From Acidobacteriota bacterium (GTDB lineage Bacteria; Acidobacteriota; Vicinamibacteria; Marinacidobacterales; SMYC01): 51,611 bases of DNA. How positions within the stretch are numbered: position 1 is the stretch's first letter; each line of letters begins with the position of its first letter. The notes under the pieces were generated by a model. The model searched no databases. It had not been told where the DNA came from and saw only the letters and a program-made list of their open reading frames with translations. Positions 18,055-26,932 of the stretch are shown here, piece after piece. A program made the translations under genes and the position numbers. Location of the stretch: assembly GCA_004356105.1 (NCBI GenBank), contig SMYC01000326.1, positions 1 through 51,611 on the forward strand, read 5' to 3'.

Positions 18055-18082
18055 ATTATAGCACGCAAGCTTGCCGGGTCAA
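18055..18082 (-). promoter_or_regulatory. Strong sigma-70-type promoter for yceD-rpmF-fab operon
   Basis: On the minus strand TTGACC and TATAAT are separated by 16 bases, and the -10 is also TGC-extended (GTGCTATAAT). The spacer contains a perfect 10-base palindrome, GCAAGCTTGC (18066-18075). The predicted start of transcription is about 20 bases before the yceD GTG. Confidence 0.75.
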
Positions 18083-18130
18083 TAGAGGTGAACAAAAAGG
18101 AAACAAAAACTGCAAATTAAGGGGTAAGGG

Positions 18131-18385
18131 CTACTCGTTTTGCTCGCCGACGCTATCGAGATTCATGTAGTTGCCGAATTGTCGGTTTCCACTGATTGTG
18201 GATATGGCATGCTTGAAAAGCAACTGGTCGACCCCGCCACTTTCAAAGATGATGGCAAAGCGATCGAAGTTCTTGATTCGGCCGGTCAGCTTGGCCCCGT
18301 TCACGAGATAAATAGTCAGGTTGATCTTCTCTCTCCGTACGTAGTTCAGGAAGCTGTCTTGTACGTTAGGGGGCTGTTTCTGCAC
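18131..18385 (-). CDS. hfq: RNA chaperone Hfq
   Basis: 84 residues with Sm1 (LVNGAKLTGRIKNFDRFAI) and Sm2 FKHAIST (usual YKHAIST), the classic uridine-binding end. It forms a hexamer matching small RNAs to mRNAs, so this organism probably uses Hfq-dependent sRNAs. GTG start with GAGGAG upstream; overlaps the end of miaA by 20 bases, the usual miaA-hfq pairing. The short C-terminal tail lacks the long disordered extension of E. coli Hfq. Confidence 0.96.
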   Translation of the reverse strand: MQKQPPNVQDSFLNYVRREKINLTIYLVNGAKLTGRIKNFDRFAIIFESGGVDQLLFKHAISTISGNRQFGNYMNLDSVGEQNE

Positions 18386-19340
18386 GAATTATCTCCTCAT
18401 TCTGCCCGGGCCGGCCGAGGCCGAGCTCCTGCCCAAGATATTGCAGCACCGCATCCTGGACGGAAGTATCGTCGCCGCTACCGCCAAACCATTCCACGCC
18501 CTCTTCTCGACGGAACCACGTCATCTGGCGTTTCGCATATTGCGTCGTCGCAAGAGTAATGGCCTTCAGTAAGCGATCCTCGTCGAGCCCGCCCGCGAGA
18601 TAGTCGATCGTCTCGCGATAGCCGATGGCTTTGAACGCCGGAAGGTCCTCGCCGTGCTCACGACAAAGCGCACGCACTTCATCCGCGAAACCCGCCGCGA
18701 ACATCTTTTCGACTCTGCTTCCGATTCTCTTTTCGAGCTCCTCGCGGCTCAGCTTCAGACCTACCAGTATAACTTGGAAGTCCGTTAGCGGGCTCCGACG
18801 TGCGCCCATGAGCTCGCTCATCGGCTGGCCGCTTTCTAACTGCACCTCGAGCGCTCGGATGATCCGGACGCCATCATTCGGATGGATCCGCTCTGCCGAT
18901 GCACGATCCCAGCGCTCTAGAATGCGATGCAAAGGTTTCGTGCCGCGGCGCTCGGCAATCCTCGAGAGACGCTCGCGAATCTTCGGCGAGCGCCCGGGGC
19001 CTTCGAACAACCCCCGACGCAGCGCCCGCAAATATAGCCCCGTTCCGCCAACTACGACCGGGAGTTTCTTTCTTCTTGTAATGTCTTCGATCACCGGCAC
19101 GGCTAGCTTGATGTAATCCGCCGCCGAAAACTCCTCGTCAGGCGGTACCTGGTCGACAAGATGATGAGCGATACCGCCTCGCTCCCCCGGCGGAACCTTT
19201 GCCGTACCGATGTCCAGCTGTTGGTAGATCTGAAGCGCGTCGCAACCGACGATTTCACCTTCGAGCTCACGCGCAATACGGATCCCGAGATTACTCTTGC
19301 CCGATCCGGTAGGCCCGACAACAGCGACCAAGCGCTTCAT
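18366..19340 (-). CDS. miaA: tRNA dimethylallyltransferase
   Basis: 324 residues. P-loop GPTGSGKS at the start, the DALQIYQ substrate motif and GGTGLYLRAL. It adds an isopentenyl group to A37 of tRNAs reading U-starting codons. ATG overlaps the stop of the 29-residue peptide gene upstream (ATGA), and the 3' end overlaps hfq. Confidence 0.95.
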   Translation of the reverse strand: MKRLVAVVGPTGSGKSNLGIRIARELEGEIVGCDALQIYQQLDIGTAKVPPGERGGIAHHLVDQVPPDEEFSAADYIKLAVPVIEDITRRKKLPVVVGGTGLYLRALRRGLFEGPGRSPKIRERLSRIAERRGTKPLHRILERWDRASAERIHPNDGVRIIRALEVQLESGQPMSELMGARRSPLTDFQVILVGLKLSREELEKRIGSRVEKMFAAGFADEVRALCREHGEDLPAFKAIGYRETIDYLAGGLDEDRLLKAITLATTQYAKRQMTWFRREEGVEWFGGSGDDTSVQDAVLQYLGQELGLGRPGQNEEIIRAETAP

Positions 19341-19426
19341 TGCAAGAGCCAGCGTGCGAAGAGCGTTACCAGGATGAAACAGCCCAGCACCACCGCTCCC
19401 ACCAGCTGCGCCCGCGTGAGCTCCAT
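19337..19426 (-). CDS. 29-residue single-pass membrane peptide upstream of miaA
   Basis: ATG at 19426 lies 10 bases after the DUF4388 stop and the frame ends in TGA overlapping the miaA ATG. The product starts MELTRAQLVGAVVLGCF and continues hydrophobic to a short FARWLLQ end: one clean transmembrane helix with an Arg-Trp boundary. There is no strong ribosome site, so re-initiation after DUF4388 would be needed. It could be real (small inner-membrane peptide) or a translational-coupling leader. Confidence 0.45.
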   Translation of the reverse strand: MELTRAQLVGAVVLGCFILVTLFARWLLQ

Positions 19427-19436
19427 GAAAGAGGAA

Positions 19437-20573
19437 CTATCCAGCAGCCTCGTTCTGCATCTGGCGAAACAGCTGGATCAGCTGGCTCTCGTGGGAGGCG
19501 CCGAGCGTTCGCTTAATCGCAAGCAGCTCCGAGTACAACAGCTCGTTCAACGCCGAGATCAAGCTGTCGTGACGCTCTCCCTCCGGAACTCTTTCGAGGT
19601 TGCGCTCGAGCTGGGCGGGGTCGAGCGCTCCGTCTTGCCTCAAACGAACGCGCTCGAAAAGGGAGCCGGGACGCTCTTTGAGCTCTTTCAAGTACTTCTC
19701 GAGGATGATCTCCGCGATCGGGCCGACTTCTTCCGACATGTGTCGGAAGAGCCGCCGAAACATTTCGTTGTAGAGCTCGACGACGGAGCTGTAATCCCTT
19801 CCGCCATCGAGCGTTTGCTGCAAAGGCGCTGGCTTCGGCCCGCCCGTTTTCAATACTCCGACGGCGAGAAAAGAATGAAGCACCTTTCGGGTCTCCGCCT
19901 CCCCAATCTCGCTTTCCTCACATAATTCGGAAATGGCGCGCTTGCCGTCGACGAGATCGATGACATGGCGCTCGTGCGGGTCGAGCTCGAGCGGTGGCTC
20001 TTTGTTCTCTCGACGAACCACCGAATCCGTGGACACAAAATGCTCTCGAATGGCGCCGCTGCCGTCAGCGCGCCGGATGCCCTCCACTACGATTTTTTCG
20101 ACGTCGAGGTCGAAAGTGATTTTCTCCTTCCGGGGTTGGTCGTCTTCGTCGAAATGAAAATACCCATCTTCCCAATTGAAGATGCTCCAGACGATTTCCT
20201 TCACTTGCTGTTCGATCGCCCACCAGAGATCTTTTGGCGACAAAACGCCGCTTTCGACGAGAGCTTTTCCGAGACGCTGTCCGCCCCGGATCATCTGCGA
20301 TAAGCGCAGATATTCGTCCGCGGAAATCTTCCCGCCCCGCAGCAAAACTTCACCGAGCCTGTCCTGGGTAAGGCTCGAAGCCGCAAAGACGAGCTTGCCG
20401 TCGAGGAAGTAGATGGATTTCCGCACGCCGGCGTTCACGAGGGAGACGACACCGGTGCGCTTCGCGTCCTTCAGGATCGAAAGCACCGTCGGGAGCCCGA
20501 CATCGGAAAGGCGGCCTCGCAACGTGCTACTCTCCGCGGCATTGTCGGCACTCAATACGTCAGACGCGCTCAT
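19437..20573 (-). CDS. DUF4388 domain protein
   Basis: 378 residues. Residues ~15-165 match the DUF4388 pattern (LSDVGLPTVLSILKDAKRTG, SIYFLDGKLVFA, LGEVLLRGGKIS, IFNWEDGYFHFDE), a domain found with response regulators and type IV pilus/gliding GTPases in Myxococcota, Acidobacteriota and relatives. The second half is helical, with SVVELYNEMFRRLFRHMSEE. It likely acts as a cytoplasmic signalling or scaffold protein; the partner is unknown. A TTGACA/TAGCAT promoter lies just upstream. Confidence 0.8.
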   Translation of the reverse strand: MSASDVLSADNAAESSTLRGRLSDVGLPTVLSILKDAKRTGVVSLVNAGVRKSIYFLDGKLVFAASSLTQDRLGEVLLRGGKISADEYLRLSQMIRGGQRLGKALVESGVLSPKDLWWAIEQQVKEIVWSIFNWEDGYFHFDEDDQPRKEKITFDLDVEKIVVEGIRRADGSGAIREHFVSTDSVVRRENKEPPLELDPHERHVIDLVDGKRAISELCEESEIGEAETRKVLHSFLAVGVLKTGGPKPAPLQQTLDGGRDYSSVVELYNEMFRRLFRHMSEEVGPIAEIILEKYLKELKERPGSLFERVRLRQDGALDPAQLERNLERVPEGERHDSLISALNELLYSELLAIKRTLGASHESQLIQLFRQMQNEAAG

Positions 20574-20602
20574 AAGGAGTCAAAAAGACTACGTAAAACA
20601 CA

Positions 20603-20631
20603 TGCTAAGGGGCATGCGGACCCTTGTCAAC
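20603..20631 (-). promoter_or_regulatory. Sigma-70-type promoter for DUF4388-miaA-hfq
   Basis: Minus strand TTGACA and TAGCAT with 17-base spacing, lying over the end of the SpoIID gene, about 30 bases before the DUF4388 ATG. This makes DUF4388-peptide-miaA-hfq a separate transcription unit or a second start within a longer operon. Confidence 0.65.
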
Positions 20632-22902
20632 ATCCACGGACCCTGAGGGCCCGGACGTTCGGGCGATGCGTGTGCCGGGATAGTAGTGGCTCAGGATCTC
20701 CCGGTAGCTGTACCCGGCCGACGCCATGCCGTAAGCCCCCACTTGGCACATCCCGACGCCATGCCCCCACCCGCGACCCGTGAAGACCCAGCTCTCGGCG
20801 CCGCTTGCTTTCGAACGTTGCGCGTCGAGAAAAAACAAGTTCTCGCGAATGCCCAAGCTTCGCCGGACCGCAAGCCCTTTGACGACCACCGAGCCTGCAG
20901 TCCCGATAATCTCGAGCTCGATGATACGGCCCGAACGCCCGTAGCGCTTCGGGCGCAGCTCCTGAATCGTTCCGACTCGGTGGCGCAGGTTCACGTCGCG
21001 TGAAAGATCTTCGTTCGTTTTTCGAACCACCCAGTGAGAGAAGCGCGAGCTCCGGTCGAAGCTTGCCCCGTCCGACTGCAAAACGAGCACGTCGATGCCA
21101 CCATCGCCCAAGTGAAACAAGACTTGGTCGCCGGGGAGCAGGAAGACACGTTCCATGTAGTACACCGTCTCGCCCGAGCGACGGTACAAATAGCGCGTGG
21201 GGGCGAGGCCAGTCGCGACAACGTTGTCCTCGTCGCCGAGCTCATTATCGGTGAGATGAATGCGGGTGCCGTCGATGCTCTTGATCGTCCCGCGGCGAAG
21301 GGGCGTCTCTCCGATCTGACTGACGAGCCGATAAAGCGTTCCTGAGATCTCGGCATGCGAGAGCGGGTTTCCCCGCACAATGCCCTCTGCACCTGGACGG
21401 ATGAGTTCGCGCTGTATGGCGTAAGCTAAATGGCGACGTTCGGAATTAGAGAGGCCGGCATCGGTAACGATTCGCGACGCGTCTAACTCCGAGACCAAGA
21501 AAGGTAGACGCCGCTCCCAACATAACCCCTCAGCGAGAAGACCCGAAAGCGTGACCACGTCGACAGGACCTGCTGCGGGGGCTTTGAAGCACGGCGTCTG
21601 CCCGATATAAGCGATCGCGCGCTCGACCCATGGGCGCACCCTGGACACCGTCAAGAGCCCCTCGCTCTCTGCCGGGGCGATACCTAAACGCTCGAGCGTG
21701 GCGGCTTCGAGGGATAGCGGTCGGGGATTGGACGCCGTCATGACAGCGAGGCGCGATTCGAGAAAGCAAGCGCGACTCACGAGATAAGGTTCCGGGTTTC
21801 CGAACACGTTCTCCGCGTTCTCGGTCCGACCGCCACAGGTCGACGTGTAGAGCGCATCGACGAGCGCACCGTTATAGGTCAAGACCTCTCCCACGGTCTC
21901 GAGAACAGCCTCGTTCGCCATCGGTTGTTCTGCTGAAACGCCGCGATAGACTTGACAGGCGGGCGTCGCGCAGATGTCGTAGCCTTCGGCGTCGAATTGC
22001 CCCCGCCGTTTCAGAACGTAGGTACGGGCGGCAAGGGCTTGAGCTTTGATGGCTTCTTTTTCCGGAAAGACCGCAGGCGAGAGCTCTGCGGGCACGACCC
22101 CTTTGAGATAGTCCTCCAGGTTCACGACGTTCACAACCGTGAAGAGATTCGAGGCATTCACGAAAATTTCCAGATAGCCGCGATACGGACGGCCGTCGAC
22201 TTCGATGAAAGCGCTCGTGGAGGCCGGCACGGCGTAAAGCGTGAGCGCGCTCGTCTCGATCGCGGGCTGTCCTGAAGGCCGCAACACGAGCGCTCGAGGA
22301 CGTGCGACACTGGACGGCTCACGGGCGACAGCGACCCCTTCAAAGCCGAGCGCTATGAGCTCAGCGGCGCGGGCACGCGCTCCACTCTCGGTGGTGAACG
22401 CGCCCGCGCGCACCGCGAAACGCCCGCTTCCCGGCTCGCGCCTCAAGACGATCTCGTCATCTAGCTCTTCGCGTGTGCTCGACTGTAGCGACGACGCAAG
22501 CGCCTGGGTCGGGAACGAGCCGAGCTGCAGCCGAAACACCGCTCCTTCGAGGACGCTCGAGCGCGCGGGCTCGATGAGTACATCTTGCGTCTCCAGGAGC
22601 CGTCCGGAGCCACCGACGCGGAAAGGACGAGAAGATGTGAGCCTCAAGGCCTCGGTGCGGACCGAGAGGCCGACGCGGATTCTCGGCGCGGGCGCGAACC
22701 GGTCCATCTCCGAGGGCGTAATCGATGCCGCCTTCGGAGGAGGCGGCAACGTGCGCACAAAGTCCGGAGCGGGAGCCGGAGGTGATGCCGCTGATGGACG
22801 CCCGGCCAGTGGAGGCGGCGGAACGTCTGGAGCGCGGCGGACGCCCTTTCCCCCACAGGCCAAAGCCACCGCGATCAGGAAAAAGGGTATGCGCTTAGCC
22901 AA
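20605..22902 (-). CDS. SpoIID/LytB-domain lipoprotein with SPOR domain
   Basis: About 765 residues. TTG at 22902 overlaps the upstream stop; a short signal (FFLIAVALAC) ends at Cys16, giving a probable lipoprotein, though the -3 residue is Ala. A Pro-rich linker follows, then a SPOR-type repeat (~122-193, binds denuded peptidoglycan), then a SpoIID catalytic region from ~232 (VVNVVNLEDYLKGVVPAELS, AQALAARTYVLKRRG, YTSTCGGRTENAENVF). It ends with GRGWGHGVGMCQVGAYGMA. SpoIID members cleave glycan strands as lytic transglycosylases. A large insertion splits the domain. Likely role: cell-wall remodelling during division. Confidence 0.88.
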   Translation of the reverse strand: MAKRIPFFLIAVALACGGKGVRRAPDVPPPPLAGRPSAASPPAPAPDFVRTLPPPPKAASITPSEMDRFAPAPRIRVGLSVRTEALRLTSSRPFRVGGSGRLLETQDVLIEPARSSVLEGAVFRLQLGSFPTQALASSLQSSTREELDDEIVLRREPGSGRFAVRAGAFTTESGARARAAELIALGFEGVAVAREPSSVARPRALVLRPSGQPAIETSALTLYAVPASTSAFIEVDGRPYRGYLEIFVNASNLFTVVNVVNLEDYLKGVVPAELSPAVFPEKEAIKAQALAARTYVLKRRGQFDAEGYDICATPACQVYRGVSAEQPMANEAVLETVGEVLTYNGALVDALYTSTCGGRTENAENVFGNPEPYLVSRACFLESRLAVMTASNPRPLSLEAATLERLGIAPAESEGLLTVSRVRPWVERAIAYIGQTPCFKAPAAGPVDVVTLSGLLAEGLCWERRLPFLVSELDASRIVTDAGLSNSERRHLAYAIQRELIRPGAEGIVRGNPLSHAEISGTLYRLVSQIGETPLRRGTIKSIDGTRIHLTDNELGDEDNVVATGLAPTRYLYRRSGETVYYMERVFLLPGDQVLFHLGDGGIDVLVLQSDGASFDRSSRFSHWVVRKTNEDLSRDVNLRHRVGTIQELRPKRYGRSGRIIELEIIGTAGSVVVKGLAVRRSLGIRENLFFLDAQRSKASGAESWVFTGRGWGHGVGMCQVGAYGMASAGYSYREILSHYYPGTRIARTSGPSGSVDVDKGPHAP

Positions 22903-24193
22903 AGATGTCGTAGGGGCGCTCGTTGTACCAGAAGACGAGGACGATCTCGAAGGTATCGTCTGGGTAGTCGGCGGGAAGCGGCAACAAGTCGGCCGATTGA
23001 ATCGCGCCGACAGCGATATTGTCGAAACCATTGATTCCTGACCCTTGGAGCATCTCGTAAGCGATGACCGTCCCGTCCCGAGCGACCTTGAAGCGCACCG
23101 CGACATGCCCTACGGAAAACATCGCCACGTAGGGCATGCCGGCTCTCCAGATTCGGCCGACATCGGCCAACATGCGTCGGATCCAGGGCACGAAATACGC
23201 GCCCTTGTCGTTGTAGTACATCGTGTTGCCGGTGTTGACAACGAGTCCGCCTTCGAGATTGTGAAACTGTGCACCCAAGAGAAAGCGTCGGATGTCCGTG
23301 AGCTCCCCGTTCTCGCCACCTTCCCCGACTGGATTTCGCGTCCGCGCCGGCCGCGCCGGGCGCATCTGCCGTCGCCTTCGGGCTTCTGCTTCCGCTTGCT
23401 GTCGAGCTTGCTCGATGAGATCCGGTGTATGGAAAAGAAAGTCGCCGAGCGCTTCACCGCCATCCGCAACTTCGGATCCTAGCTCTTCCTCGCGCAATCC
23501 CTCACTGTCTAGCTCGTCATCGCCGGACTCGGCGAGCTCCGCCACGTCTTTCGGCGCCTCCTCTTCGGGAGTGCCTTCCTTCCCAGGATCCTTGACCTCT
23601 TCTTTCGTGTAGAACTCGTCCGTATTGCCGGCGGAGAACGGCAAGTCGTTCATGATCTCGGGGCGCGTTTCCGGCGTGAGCATGGCTTTCGGGATCACAA
23701 GGCGATTATCCGCGACTTGCGGGGGCGGCTCTGGCACGGGCTGCGCCTCGGGGACCGCCGGAGGCGGCGCGACCGCGACCGGAGGTGCTTGCTGTTCAGG
23801 CTGAGGCTTTTCCAGGAAGAGCACGAGAGGCGCCCTTTTCTCCCTCTCGACGACCCTATCATTATCATTCCGGTCGAGCGGCAAGTCGAAGAACTCGCTC
23901 AAGTTGGGCTCGAGCAGCATAAACAGGAGCAGCACGACGTGCAAGAGCGCGGAGACGCCGAAACCGGAGCGCGAATCGCTCGCGAGCGGGTCCCGGTGCT
24001 CGCCACCGTGCTCGCGAAACTCCGCGGCGTCGTTAGGGTTCTCGAGCCATTGCGAGAAAAAGAAGTCCTCGGAGCGCTCCTGGGAGATGAGGCTCTCGAA
24101 GCCGCTCGAGGTCTGGCGGAATGGATGGGGCTCGGGCGACGTGTGCCGCTTGGGACGAAAGGGCTGGCCCCGGCGCGTCATTCCCCGCCTCAT
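22895..24193 (-). CDS. TonB/TolA-type C-terminal domain protein
   Basis: About 432 residues: a cytoplasmic N-terminus, one membrane segment (VSALLHVVLLLFMLLEPNL), a long Pro-, Glu- and Arg-rich periplasmic linker and a C-terminal TonB/TolA-like domain (VAVRFKVARDGTVIAYEML...FEIVLVFWYN). It probably spans the periplasm to link inner-membrane energy or division machinery to the outer membrane. ATG 24193 was chosen for its GAGGCGGGG site; ATG 24181 or a TTG at 24238 are alternatives. No exbB/exbD/tolQR lie nearby. Overlaps the SpoIID gene by eight bases. Confidence 0.75.
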   Translation of the reverse strand: MRRGMTRRGQPFRPKRHTSPEPHPFRQTSSGFESLISQERSEDFFFSQWLENPNDAAEFREHGGEHRDPLASDSRSGFGVSALLHVVLLLFMLLEPNLSEFFDLPLDRNDNDRVVEREKRAPLVLFLEKPQPEQQAPPVAVAPPPAVPEAQPVPEPPPQVADNRLVIPKAMLTPETRPEIMNDLPFSAGNTDEFYTKEEVKDPGKEGTPEEEAPKDVAELAESGDDELDSEGLREEELGSEVADGGEALGDFLFHTPDLIEQARQQAEAEARRRRQMRPARPARTRNPVGEGGENGELTDIRRFLLGAQFHNLEGGLVVNTGNTMYYNDKGAYFVPWIRRMLADVGRIWRAGMPYVAMFSVGHVAVRFKVARDGTVIAYEMLQGSGINGFDNIAVGAIQSADLLPLPADYPDDTFEIVLVFWYNERPYDIFG

Positions 24194-24264
24194 TCCAGAT
24201 CCTCGTTGCACGCGCACTCCCGATTGCCAAACGGCCAACTGATTGAAGGGAAAAGACCTACCGG

Positions 24265-24293
24265 ATTATAACCATGGTCGATCCCTTGAGCAA
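24265..24293 (-). promoter_or_regulatory. Sigma-70-type promoter for the TonB-like/SpoIID operon
   Basis: Minus strand TTGCTC and TATAAT separated by exactly 17 bases, about 70 bases before the chosen ATG, in the gap after the Gfo/Idh gene. Confidence 0.65.
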
Positions 24294-24318
24294 GAAGAGC
24301 GATCCAATCTTTACATCC

Positions 24319-25260
24319 TTAACGATTTGAGCCCTCCATCGCCGTCACGATGCGCAAGGCCAGCTCCAATGCACGTGTGCCGTCTTCCCCGGTCACTAGT
24401 GGAGCGCGACCCTCCGCCACCGATTCGAGAAAGTCCTGGAGCTCTCTTTTCAACGGCTCCTCGTGGACGAGGCTCAGCTCTTCCCTCTCGATGTTCGGCC
24501 GCTGGCCTTCGCCGGGCAGGATGCGGTAGCGGATGGCCTCTTGATTTTGATAGTCGAGAGAAACGTAGCAATCGCGCGCGAAAACCCGCAGCTTTCGCAC
24601 CTTTTCTTGCGAGACCCGGCTCGCGGTGATGTTGGCGACCGCCCCGCCTTCGAAGCGAAGACGCGCATTGGCGATGTCCACCCGCGGGGTCAGCACCGGG
24701 ACGCCGACGGCTTCGAGCGATGCGACTTCCCTCCCAACGAGCGTCATGACGACGTCGAGATCATGGATCATCAAGTCCAGTACGACGTCGATGTCGAGGC
24801 TGCGGGGGCTGAAGGAAGCGAGACGATGGACCTCTATGAAGCGCGGATCCTTCCGCTGGCTCAACAAGGCCTCGACCGCGGGATTGTGACGCTCGGTGTG
24901 CCCCACGGCGAACCGCAGTCCTTTCGCTGCAGCCGTTTTCGTCATGCGCTCCGCCTGCTCTCGGCTCGAGGCAATCGGTTTTTCGACGAGCACGTGGACC
25001 CCGGCTTCGAGAAGCTCGAGGACCGCCGCCTCGTGATCGACCGTCGGGACCGCCACGCTCGCAGCTCGAACGTCCTTCACGAGCTCCCGGAAGTGGGCGA
25101 CACCGCGACCCCCGTAAGTGGCCGCGACCCCGCGAGCGCGCTCGAGGTCCGTATCGACGACACCCACGAGCTCCGCGCCGTCGAGCTCGGAAAAAACACG
25201 CGCGTGACGAGAGCCGAGCTGCCCGACCCCAACCACGGCCACTTTGAGCCGCTCGGTCAA
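24319..25260 (-). CDS. Gfo/Idh/MocA-family oxidoreductase in the lipid A cluster (GnnA-like candidate)
   Basis: 313 residues. NAD(P) Rossmann start VAVVGVGQLGSRHAR, then VLVEKPIASS with the catalytic Lys and DLMIHDLDVVMTL with the conserved His. Three bases separate it from lpxI. In some bacteria a member of this family (GnnA) oxidises the 3-OH of UDP-GlcNAc before amination by GnnB, so that lipid A gets amide-linked acyl chains. No GnnB-like aminotransferase is seen here, so that role is inference; many Acidobacteriota-like genomes carry this gene after lpxA/lpxI. Confidence 0.85.
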   Translation of the reverse strand: MTERLKVAVVGVGQLGSRHARVFSELDGAELVGVVDTDLERARGVAATYGGRGVAHFRELVKDVRAASVAVPTVDHEAAVLELLEAGVHVLVEKPIASSREQAERMTKTAAAKGLRFAVGHTERHNPAVEALLSQRKDPRFIEVHRLASFSPRSLDIDVVLDLMIHDLDVVMTLVGREVASLEAVGVPVLTPRVDIANARLRFEGGAVANITASRVSQEKVRKLRVFARDCYVSLDYQNQEAIRYRILPGEGQRPNIEREELSLVHEEPLKRELQDFLESVAEGRAPLVTGEDGTRALELALRIVTAMEGSNR

Positions 25261-25263
25261 CGG

Positions 25264-26088
25264 CTAGATCCCCACCACGGTGATCCCACGCTCGTCGGCG
25301 TTTCTCAGAAGTACTTCGCGCTCGAGAAGAAGCACGCGCCCAATCTCGAGCCCGAGCGCGGTCGCGCCGGCAGCAACCATCGAGTCGATCGTTGTCGGTC
25401 CGATAACGGGGACGTCGAAGCGCATATCCTGGCGGGGCCGCGCCACCTTGACCACCGTGAGCGGTCCGTCGACAACGTCACCCGCACGGCGTATCGCAGC
25501 ATCGGTGCCTTCCATGGCTTCCACCGCCACTACAGACTTGGCTTTGACGATGACGATTTGGCCAATGTCGAGTCCCGCGAGGCCCCGCGCCATCTTCACC
25601 CCGAAGTCGAAATCCGCGCGCTCACGCTTGTCCGGGCCGCGCTTCGTCATCGGCCCCTCTTTCGTCAGATGAGAACGCAGGAGCAGCGTCGAATCGACCA
25701 GCTCGACCCCTTCCTCTCCGAGCACGTCCGCAAGGGTGCTCAACATCTCGTCGGTGCCTCGAGACGAGAGCCTCGCGAGGACTTTGAGCGTGAGGCGATC
25801 CGGTCGCAGGATCTGAAAGGCGCTGATATGGCGCACGCGCCCCGCCATGATCGCTCGAGATATGCCCGCATCGCGAAAAATCCGCACACATTTAGAGAGC
25901 TGGCCGATGCCGATCGTATGAAATTGTCCGGAGGCTTTCTGTGCGAGCGCGGGATCCGCCTCGCCTTTTATCGCCAGGGTCACAACTTCGATCCCACGGC
26001 GCGCCGCTTCATCGAGCACCATGAAGGGAAACACCCCTTCGCCAGCAATCAAGCCAACGGTCGAGGGAAGTGAGCTCGGCTCGGACAC
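25264..26088 (-). CDS. lpxI: UDP-2,3-diacylglucosamine pyrophosphatase LpxI
   Basis: 274 residues from GTG at 26088, chosen because GAGGGG lies just upstream and it begins seven bases after the lpxA stop. The family opening (VGLIAGEGVFPFMVLDEA), SRAIMAGRVRH, and DFDFGVKMARGLAGLDIGQ with FDVPVIGPTTI in the C-terminal catalytic half are clear. It makes lipid X from UDP-diacylglucosamine and replaces LpxH. Confidence 0.92.
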   Translation of the reverse strand: MSEPSSLPSTVGLIAGEGVFPFMVLDEAARRGIEVVTLAIKGEADPALAQKASGQFHTIGIGQLSKCVRIFRDAGISRAIMAGRVRHISAFQILRPDRLTLKVLARLSSRGTDEMLSTLADVLGEEGVELVDSTLLLRSHLTKEGPMTKRGPDKRERADFDFGVKMARGLAGLDIGQIVIVKAKSVVAVEAMEGTDAAIRRAGDVVDGPLTVVKVARPRQDMRFDVPVIGPTTIDSMVAAGATALGLEIGRVLLLEREVLLRNADERGITVVGI

Positions 26089-26095
26089 GCACCCC

Positions 26096-26932
26096 TCAGT
26101 CGGCGTCCGAGTCCTCACGGCCGCGCTTGACGATGACGCCTCGCTCGGAGCCGCGCACGAAATCGATGATCACGCGCAGATCGGGGTTCATTCCGTCAGG
26201 CCTGTCATTCACGTCGAGCTCTTCGAGCTTGTCGAGCGCCTGAGAGACGTTGAGGCTCGATTGCTGGAGCGTACGGAAGGCGGAGCGAATCTTTTCGATA
26301 CGGTCGCGGCCGAATTCCCGTCGCTCGAGACCGACCGTATTGACCCCGTAGAGGCGCGCGCGATTGCCGACAGTCTTCGAGAACGGCAGGACATCTTTGG
26401 TGATGACGGTATAGCCTCCGACGAAAGCGAAGGTGCCCACCCGGCAGAACTGATGGACGCCGGAAAAAGCGCTCACCGTTGCGTGATCATCCACGTTCAC
26501 GTGACCGCCGAGGGTAGCCGCATTGCCGAAGATGGCGCCGCTGCCGATTTGGCAATCATGCGCCACATGGGTATAAGCCATGAACAAATTCTTGTCGCCG
26601 ATGACCGTGCGGCTGCCACCGAGCGCAGTACCGCGATGGATCGTGACGAACTCGCGAAAAACGTTCTCGTTGCCAATCTCGAGCGTCGAGACTTCACCGT
26701 CGAACTTCAGGTCCTGAGGCTCGAGGCCAATCGAGGCGAACGGAAAAACGCGACACCGCTCGCCCATCTTCGTGTAACCGTCAATGACCACATTCGAGTC
26801 GATGACGGTGTCTCGCTCGATCTCGACGTGCTCGCCAATGACAGTGTAAGGCCCGACGCGAACGCCCTCGGCGAGCCGTGCTCTCTCGTGCACGACGGCC
26901 GTAGGGTGACAGTCCACGGCAGCCGTGCTCAC
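26096..26932 (-). CDS. lpxA: UDP-N-acetylglucosamine (or analogue) acyltransferase LpxA
   Basis: 278 residues: hexapeptide left-handed beta-helix, catalytic His in [12 protein letters not shown] and a helical C-terminal domain. First step of lipid A synthesis, using 3-hydroxyacyl-ACP. In the 'hydrocarbon ruler' segment, [11 protein letters not shown] has Val where E. coli has Gly173, suggesting an acyl chain shorter than C14. GTG overlaps the fabZ stop (GTGA). Confidence 0.96.
   Translation of the reverse strand: MSTAAVDCHPTAVVHERARLAEGVRVGPYTVIGEHVEIERDTVIDSNVVIDGYTKMGERCRVFPFASIGLEPQDLKFDGEVSTLEIGNENVFREFVTIHRGTALGGSRTVIGDKNLFMAYTHVAHDCQIGSGAIFGNAATLGGHVNVDDHATVSAFSGVHQFCRVGTFAFVGGYTVITKDVLPFSKTVGNRARLYGVNTVGLERREFGRDRIEKIRSAFRTLQQSSLNVSQALDKLEELDVNDRPDGMNPDLRVIIDFVRGSERGVIVKRGREDSDAD

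Noticed and set aside
24463..26073. 536-codon plus-strand frame across the Gfo/Idh and lpxI genes
   Set aside because: It spans two well-supported minus-strand genes and has low-complexity Arg/His/Asp composition typical of antisense frames.
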